Shown piece by piece: positions 58,367 through 64,000 of a stretch of 64,000 nt of DNA. A model generated the notes under the pieces. The model had not been told where the DNA came from. It saw nothing but the letters and a program-made list of their open reading frames with translations, and did not search any database. The stretch spans positions 62,001 to 126,000 of the forward strand of contig CAYVRJ010000005.1 of the NCBI GenBank assembly GCA_964453645.1, written 5' to 3'. The first letter of the stretch is position 1. The number at the start of each line of letters is the position of its first letter. The position numbers were made by a program, and so were the translations under genes. The DNA is from CAYVRJ01 sp964453645. Its GTDB lineage: Bacteria; Bacillota; Clostridia; Christensenellales; JAWKQI01.

Positions 58367-59407
58367 TTGAGTACATATTCAATTGATGTTGGCGGAGTAA
58401 CCATTGGGGGTGGGGCAACCATCTCCATCCAATCCATGACCAATACCAAAACTTCGGATATAGAATTAACCATCGCTCAAATTAAGCGATTGGAAGCCAC
58501 CGGGTGTGAAATTGTGCGCGTAGCCGTTGTGGATGAAAGCTGTGCCAAAGCCATTGGCGCAATTGTTGCCGGTGTAACCATTCCCGTGGTGGCCGACATT
58601 CACTTCGACCATCGGCTGGCCATTTTAGCCGCCGAGAGTGGGGCACACAAAATTCGCATTAACCCGGGAAACATCGGAACAAAAGACGAAGTAAAAAAAG
58701 TGGCACACTGCTGCAAAGCCCACAAGATCCCCATTCGTGCGGGGATCAACGGGGGCAGTTTGCAAAAGGACATTTTATACGAACACGGAAGTGCCAATGC
58801 AAAGGCCCTTGCCAAGAGTGCCCTTGAGAACGTTGGGTTGCTTGAAAGCTTTGGTTTTTACGACATTTGTATTTCCATTAAATCGTCGGATGTGAAAACC
58901 ACCATCGATGCCAACACCCTCATTGCACAACAGGTGGACTACCCCCTGCACGTGGGGGTCACCGAAGCGGGAACCAGGGAAAACGCAATCATCAAATCCT
59001 CAGCTGCCCTTGCCCCTCTGTTGCTCGGGGGCATTGGGGATACCCTGCGGGTTTCCATTTCGGGAGACCCGGTGCAAGAAGTGGTTGCTGCCAAGAAAAT
59101 TCTCAACCTGTGTGGCATTCGGCGTTTTTCACCCGTTGTCATATCGTGCCCCACCTGCGGACGCACCAACATGGACGTTGCGGGTATGGCACTGGAAGTG
59201 GAACGGGCTGTTGCGGATATGGATAAACCCATAAAAATTGCGGTGATGGGTTGTGTTGTCAACGGTATCGGCGAGGGAAAGGCCTGCGATGTGGGTATTG
59301 CCGGGGGAGAGGGTAAGTGCGCCCTGTTCGCCCGGGGAGAATATATTAAAACAGTGGATTACAATGGCGCTGTTGAGGCGCTGAAGGATTATATTATAAA
59401 TTTTTAA
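58367..59407 (+). CDS. ispG: 4-hydroxy-3-methylbut-2-enyl diphosphate synthase
   Basis: A 346-residue Fe-S enzyme of the MEP pathway (GcpE). N-terminal TIM barrel with SIQSMTNTKT and RINPGNIG; the 4Fe-4S cysteines are in SCPTCGRT and GCVVNGIGE. It starts with TTG 58367, six bases after rseP. Together with dxr and uppS it links precursor supply to carrier-lipid synthesis. Confidence 0.97.
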   Translation: MSTYSIDVGGVTIGGGATISIQSMTNTKTSDIELTIAQIKRLEATGCEIVRVAVVDESCAKAIGAIVAGVTIPVVADIHFDHRLAILAAESGAHKIRINPGNIGTKDEVKKVAHCCKAHKIPIRAGINGGSLQKDILYEHGSANAKALAKSALENVGLLESFGFYDICISIKSSDVKTTIDANTLIAQQVDYPLHVGVTEAGTRENAIIKSSAALAPLLLGGIGDTLRVSISGDPVQEVVAAKKILNLCGIRRFSPVVISCPTCGRTNMDVAGMALEVERAVADMDKPIKIAVMGCVVNGIGEGKACDVGIAGGEGKCALFARGEYIKTVDYNGAVEALKDYIINF

Positions 59408-59417
59408 GGTTTTTAGT

Positions 59418-62400
59418 ATGGGGAAAAGTTTGATAGGTGAGGTCAACCACCGCTTGCATGTGATGCCGGTGAAGCTGCTTCGGGTGGAGCGCAGCAAGAG
59501 TGCGGGAAAGTATTTGCTCTATTTTCATGCACAAAATTTTTTAACACCCAATCAATATCACAAAATTTACACAGCTGTGCTGGCCCTGCTCCAATGGGAG
59601 TTTGTGCTGCACTTTACGTATGAAAATAAACCCTCTTCCCTGTCCGACTTAGGAGATGTCCAGACATATGTTGCACAGGTGGTTCAAGAGCACGGGCAGA
59701 CCCTGCCCTCCATATTTAAGTTTTGCAGCGTTACCGCCCAGGGCAACGAGCTTCACTTTACTTTTTTTAACGAAATTTCTCACGCTATGTTTCAACAAAA
59801 TGCCTTTGATGCACTGGTGTCCGATTATTTTTTGACCTATCTGAATTATGAGGTCACCGTCACTTCCTCCTTGCAGAGTAAAGTGATTCAGCTTGAAAAG
59901 CGAAAACCAGCTGCACCTCCCGTTGAAAAAAAGCCCGTTGTGGTTCCTGCCGTTGAAAAGAAAGAGGATGAAAAATCGGACATCCTCCGGGGTAAGAAGA
60001 TAACCATCGATCCCATCCACATCGCCGATCTCATACCCGATCAAAAAAATGTGGCCATTACCGGGGAAATTATCAGCTGCGAAAGTTTCACCACCAAGGA
60101 CAACAAGTGGACCATCGTCACCCTTGGGTTGGCTGATGACACGGGTTATATTTACGCCAAGGCTTTTTACTCCCCCAAGGATTTTGAAGCTGTGGGGAGC
60201 CGGTTAAAGGGGTATGCCATCCTTAGGGGCAACATGAGTTTTGACAGTTATATAAAGGAAGACATTCTCAGCATCACAGATATCAACCTGTGTGCTCCCC
60301 CCAAGAAGCGAACCGACAATGCAAAGAAAAAGCGGGTGGAGCTACATCTGCACACCTGCATGAGTATGATGGATGCGCCCAACAAGGTGGACGACTGCAT
60401 CAAGCGTGCCATCGAGTGGGGGCACAGCGCCATCGCCATCACCGACCACGGGGTGGTGCAATCCTTCCCGGATGCCGACCGATATTCCAAAAAAATCAAG
60501 ATATTATACGGCATGGAAGCCTATATTTTTGATGATACAGTAAAGGACAACACCACCTACGTAGTGTTTGATTTAGAGACCACCGGCCTAGACCCCCACA
60601 GAGAGGCTATCACCGAAATCGGTGCGGTGAAGATTGAGGGGGGCGAAATTGTCGATACCTTTTCCAGTTTCATCAACCCCAAGCGCAAGATTCCCCCAAA
60701 GATCACCGAGCTCACGGGCATTACCGATGAAATGGTTGCCGATGCCCCCGATTGTGAAGTGGTGCTTCAGCGGTTTTTAGACTTTGCAGGAGATGCAACC
60801 CTGCTGGCCCACAACGCAAACTTCGACATGGGATTTTTGCGGGCAAACACCAAGGTGAACAACAGGGCTGTGGACACCATTGAAATTTTTAAAAAGCGGT
60901 ATCCCGGATTAAAATCCTATGGTTTGAGTTCAGTTGCCAAGTATTTAAATGTACCTCTGGAACACCACCGGGCGTTAAACGACGCCCAGTGTTTGGCGCA
61001 AATGTTTTTAATGTCTCAACCCAAGGGGGACAACCGAACCTACCACGCCGTGCTGTTGGTGAAAAACAAGACAGGGCTGAAAAACTTATATAAACTGGTG
61101 TCCGCCTCCCACCTCCACCACTTCTATAAACGGCCCAGAATCCCCAAGTCTCTGCTGGCCCAGCACAGGCAGGGGCTGCTGGTGGGCAGTGCCTGTGAGC
61201 GGGGGGAGATCTTTTCGTCTATCTTAAACAAGGACGGACGAACCTTTGAACTTTCTGAGTTTTACGACTACTTTGAACTGATGCCCAAGGCCAACAATGC
61301 GTTTATGCTGCGGGAGGGAATTATACACAGCGAAGAGGAATTAAACGATATTTATCGCAAAATATTAAAGTTGGCGGAAAAGACGGGTAAGCTGGTGGTG
61401 GCCACCACCGACACCCACTTCCTCGATCCCAAGGACGAGTACTTCCGCAGGATCATCATGCACTCCCAAAAGTTTTCCAATGCAGACATGCAGGCTCCCC
61501 TGTACTTTAAAACCACCGAGGAGATGTTACACGACTTTGCCTTTTTGGGGGAGGATGTGGCTTATAAAATCGTTGTGGAAAATACCAACGCCATTGCCGA
61601 TTCCATCGAAACCTTTCCCCTCTTGCCCAAGGATACGGCGATGCCCCGGATAGACGGTGCCAACGAGATGTTAAAGGAACTGTGCGAGACAACGGCAAAG
61701 CAAATCTATGGGGATATTCTGCCCCCGGTGGTGGAAAAAAGGCTGAAACGGGAACTGGATGCCATCCTTGGACATGGGTTTGGTGTGCTTTATTATATCG
61801 CCCACAAGCTGGTGCAAAAGTCACTCTCAGATGGCTATTTGGTGGGTTCGAGAGGTTCGGTGGGTTCTTCCTTTGCCGCATTTGCTGCGGGTATCACCGA
61901 AGTAAATCCCCTGCCCCCCCACTATGTGTGTGAAACCTGCAAATTTTCAGACTTTGAAATAGACCACAACAAATACGAATGCGGTTGGGATTTACCCCAC
62001 AGGTCGTGTCCCCACTGCGGGCAGGAGCTGTTCCGCACAGGGTTTAACATTCCCTTTGAAGTATTTTTGGGCATCAACGCCGATAAAGTGCCGGATATCG
62101 ACTTAAACTTCAGTTCGGACTATCAGCCCATCGCCCATGCCTTCACCGAAGAGTTGTTCGGCTCGGAGTACGTGTTCCGTGCCGGAACGATTTCCTCCCT
62201 GCAAGAAAAGACCGCATACGGCCACGTGCGCAACTATTTGGACGAAAAGGGTATTGTGGTGCGCAAGCTGGAGGAGGAGCGGTTAAAGAGGGGTGTCAGC
62301 GGCGTAAAGAAGACCACCGGACAGCACCCGGGTGGCTTGGTTGTGGTGCCAAGAGATATGGATATCCACGACTTTACCCCCGTGCAGCGCCCTGCCAACG

Positions 62401-63515
62401 ACCAAAACTCCACTTCGGTGACCACCCACTTCGACTTCAATTCCCTGCACGACACCCTGATCAAGTTAGATATATTAGGCCACGACGACCCCACCGTGTT
62501 AAAAATGCTCCACGAGCTGACGGGCATCGACCCAAAGACCCTGCCCTTAAATGACGAGGAGACGTTGAGCCTATTTTCTTCCACCAAAGCCTTGGGGGTC
62601 ACTCCCGACGAGATTATGGGCTGCAAAAACGGAGCCATCGCCCTGCCCGAGTTTGGCACAAAGTTTGTGCGGGGCATGTTAAACGAACTAAACCCCACCA
62701 CCGTTGCAGAGCTGGTGCGCATTTCCGGCCTGTCCCACGGCACAAACGTTTGGCTGAGTAACGCACAGGATCTCATTCAATCGGGCATCGCCACCCTGTC
62801 CAGCGCCATCTGTACCCGAGACGACATCATGATCTACTTGACATCCATCGGCGTGGAGGAGCGCACAGCCTTTTTCACCATGGAAAACGTGCGCAAGGGG
62901 AAGGGACTCACCCCCGATATGGAGAGTGCCATGGCGGAAAAAAATACGCCCCCGTGGTTTATTGAGTCGTGTAAGAAGATTAGCTACATGTTCCCAAAAG
63001 CTCACGCCGCTGCTTATGTGATGATGGCGCTGCGCATCGCCTATTATAAAGTGCACCACCCTCTGGCCTTCTATGCGGCGTATTTCTCTGTGCGGGCAGA
63101 CACGTTCTCCTCCAAATACGTCATGGGAACGGACATTAAAACGGCTTATCGCAAACTGCACGCCCAGGGTAAGGAGCTGACGGCACAACAGCAAGATATG
63201 GTTTCGTTTTTGGAAGTTGCGGTGGAGATGTACGCCCGAGGGTTTCAATTCTTACCCATCGATTTAAACCACTCCCACGCCTTTAACTTTACCCCCGAGG
63301 GGAACGCCCTGCGGCTGCCGTTTATCACCATCGACGGGCTGGGTAAGAGTGCTGCACAAACGTTGATGACTGCCCGGGAGGAAATGCCCTTTATTTCGGT
63401 GGAAGATGTGCGGAAGCGGGGCAGAGTGAATGCGGCAACTGTTGAAAAGTTGCGGGAATACGGCTGTTTTGATGGCCTGCCCGAGACCGATCAATTGAGT
63501 TTGTTTGCGTTATAA
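59418..63515 (+). CDS. polC: PolC-type DNA polymerase III alpha subunit
   Basis: A 1365-residue replicative polymerase with built-in proofreading, typical of low-GC Gram-positives. Domains in order: N-terminal region, OB fold (about 200-300), PHP (VELHLHTCMSMMDA near 309) split by a DnaQ-like exonuclease (VFDLETTGLDP near 385), then the polymerase core with SRGSVGSSFAAFAAG near 810, a Cys4 zinc-binding stretch, and PDIDLNF near 893 with catalytic Asp, and an HhH C-terminus. It is slightly shorter than the usual 1430-1450. Confidence 0.98.
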   Translation: MGKSLIGEVNHRLHVMPVKLLRVERSKSAGKYLLYFHAQNFLTPNQYHKIYTAVLALLQWEFVLHFTYENKPSSLSDLGDVQTYVAQVVQEHGQTLPSIFKFCSVTAQGNELHFTFFNEISHAMFQQNAFDALVSDYFLTYLNYEVTVTSSLQSKVIQLEKRKPAAPPVEKKPVVVPAVEKKEDEKSDILRGKKITIDPIHIADLIPDQKNVAITGEIISCESFTTKDNKWTIVTLGLADDTGYIYAKAFYSPKDFEAVGSRLKGYAILRGNMSFDSYIKEDILSITDINLCAPPKKRTDNAKKKRVELHLHTCMSMMDAPNKVDDCIKRAIEWGHSAIAITDHGVVQSFPDADRYSKKIKILYGMEAYIFDDTVKDNTTYVVFDLETTGLDPHREAITEIGAVKIEGGEIVDTFSSFINPKRKIPPKITELTGITDEMVADAPDCEVVLQRFLDFAGDATLLAHNANFDMGFLRANTKVNNRAVDTIEIFKKRYPGLKSYGLSSVAKYLNVPLEHHRALNDAQCLAQMFLMSQPKGDNRTYHAVLLVKNKTGLKNLYKLVSASHLHHFYKRPRIPKSLLAQHRQGLLVGSACERGEIFSSILNKDGRTFELSEFYDYFELMPKANNAFMLREGIIHSEEELNDIYRKILKLAEKTGKLVVATTDTHFLDPKDEYFRRIIMHSQKFSNADMQAPLYFKTTEEMLHDFAFLGEDVAYKIVVENTNAIADSIETFPLLPKDTAMPRIDGANEMLKELCETTAKQIYGDILPPVVEKRLKRELDAILGHGFGVLYYIAHKLVQKSLSDGYLVGSRGSVGSSFAAFAAGITEVNPLPPHYVCETCKFSDFEIDHNKYECGWDLPHRSCPHCGQELFRTGFNIPFEVFLGINADKVPDIDLNFSSDYQPIAHAFTEELFGSEYVFRAGTISSLQEKTAYGHVRNYLDEKGIVVRKLEEERLKRGVSGVKKTTGQHPGGLVVVPRDMDIHDFTPVQRPANDQNSTSVTTHFDFNSLHDTLIKLDILGHDDPTVLKMLHELTGIDPKTLPLNDEETLSLFSSTKALGVTPDEIMGCKNGAIALPEFGTKFVRGMLNELNPTTVAELVRISGLSHGTNVWLSNAQDLIQSGIATLSSAICTRDDIMIYLTSIGVEERTAFFTMENVRKGKGLTPDMESAMAEKNTPPWFIESCKKISYMFPKAHAAAYVMMALRIAYYKVHHPLAFYAAYFSVRADTFSSKYVMGTDIKTAYRKLHAQGKELTAQQQDMVSFLEVAVEMYARGFQFLPIDLNHSHAFNFTPEGNALRLPFITIDGLGKSAAQTLMTAREEMPFISVEDVRKRGRVNAATVEKLREYGCFDGLPETDQLSLFAL

Positions 63516-63526
63516 CAGGAGTAACC

Positions 63527-64000
63527 ATGGAATCCGTTTTCGTCCACGATATAGAAAAGGCCATCACACAGGAACTGAATATTGCCCCCACTTTAGCTGC
63601 CCTATTGGTGGCCCGGGGGATTGACACCCCAGCGTTCGCCCAAGAATTTTTATATCCCAAATATTCAAATATGCATTCGCCAAACCTCTTTGCAGACATG
63701 CAAAAGTGTGTGGATATTCTAAAACACACCTTAGCCACAGGGGGTAAAATCGCCATTTATGGGGATTACGACTGCGACGGCGTCTCAGGCGCTTCGATAT
63801 TATATTCCTATTTATATACAAAAACGAAAAATCTTTCGCTCATTTTTTCCGATCGCATTGAAGACGGTTATGGCTTTTCTATGAATAAACTGAGTGAACT
63901 AACGGGGGTTTCGCTGCTCATTCTGGTGGATTGCGGCATCACCAGCACTTTGGAGATTGCCGCTGCCAACGAACTGGGCGTCTGCGTTTTGGTGCTGGAT
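63527..64000 (+). CDS. recJ: Single-stranded-DNA exonuclease RecJ, 3' end beyond window
   Basis: A 5'-3' exonuclease used in recombination and mismatch repair. The first 158 codons from ATG 63527 (CAGGAG upstream) are present. The DHH-family motif YGDYDCDGVSG (usually DYDVDG) is seen about residues 82-92, and VDCGIT about 136; the sequence ends at VLVLD, just where the DHH motif would follow. Confidence 0.93.
   Translation, partial: MESVFVHDIEKAITQELNIAPTLAALLVARGIDTPAFAQEFLYPKYSNMHSPNLFADMQKCVDILKHTLATGGKIAIYGDYDCDGVSGASILYSYLYTKTKNLSLIFSDRIEDGYGFSMNKLSELTGVSLLILVDCGITSTLEIAAANELGVCVLVLD

Overview
The window looks like chromosome of an anaerobic, low-to-mid G+C Firmicute of class Clostridia. 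The signs are a PolC-type replicase, a LytR-CpsA-Psr wall protein, SpoVG with a sigma-H-like promoter, a BofC-like protein, a T-box leader, a Crh-like HPr, a tungsten-type aldehyde:ferredoxin oxidoreductase, and the Firmicute order frr-uppS-cdsA-dxr-rseP-ispG-polC. I saw no outer-membrane genes, rRNA, tRNA, CRISPR array or transposase. The genus cannot be fixed from the sequence alone. Coding is dense, with many 4-bp or 1-bp gene overlaps and several TTG or GTG starts.

Layout. 1-5.4 kb: a 5'-complete but window-truncated aldehyde ferredoxin oxidoreductase with its polyferredoxin, then small regulators (two XRE proteins, DUF2975, YjbQ, PG-binding protein, YccF). 5.6-13.1 kb (minus): PpiC lipoprotein, mfd, pth, glmU, spoVG. 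13.4-20 kb (plus): murC, thioesterase, TrmH-type methylase, pheS, pheT, zapA. 20-25.8 kb: LCP protein, DUF4190 protein, lgt, ROK kinase, then DacF-like carboxypeptidase on the other strand. Through the first 24 kb most intergenic gaps hold copies of a composite, multi-hairpin repeat; beyond 24.4 kb only a fragment is seen.

25.9-29.1 kb (minus) is a T-box-controlled operon: OFA-type carboxylate transporter, phenylacetate-CoA ligase and a double-ACT protein. The specifier reads as UUC (Phe). Since a T-box turns on when its tRNA is uncharged, this suggests phenylacetate uptake and activation for phenylalanine synthesis by reductive carboxylation, rather than phenylalanine breakdown.

29.3-44.7 kb: murB, PHP phosphoesterase, rapZ, a shortened whiA, a Crh-like HPr with Asn15/Ser46, rarA, panT-coaX (pantothenate uptake and phosphorylation), hom, cupin, pyridoxal-type kinase, MBL hydrolase, a ComEC lacking its C-terminal hydrolase, holA, proA, BofC-like. 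44.8-50.5 kb: nudix hydrolase, zinc alcohol dehydrogenase, comF, recD2, metK.

50.5-52.5 kb is the clearest accessory element: a roughly 1.9-kb very AT-rich insert carrying just two overlapping genes, a DUF262 (ParB/GmrS-like) protein and a HEPN-type putative RNase with an R-x4-H motif. It lies between perfect 48-bp direct repeats copied from the 3' end of rlmD (rumA). It looks like a minimal defence or toxin-antitoxin cassette at an integration site, without its own integrase.

53.8-64 kb (plus): frr, a small unknown gene, uppS, cdsA, dxr, rseP, ispG, polC and the start of recJ. This runs from translation recycling through isoprenoid and phospholipid synthesis to replication and repair.
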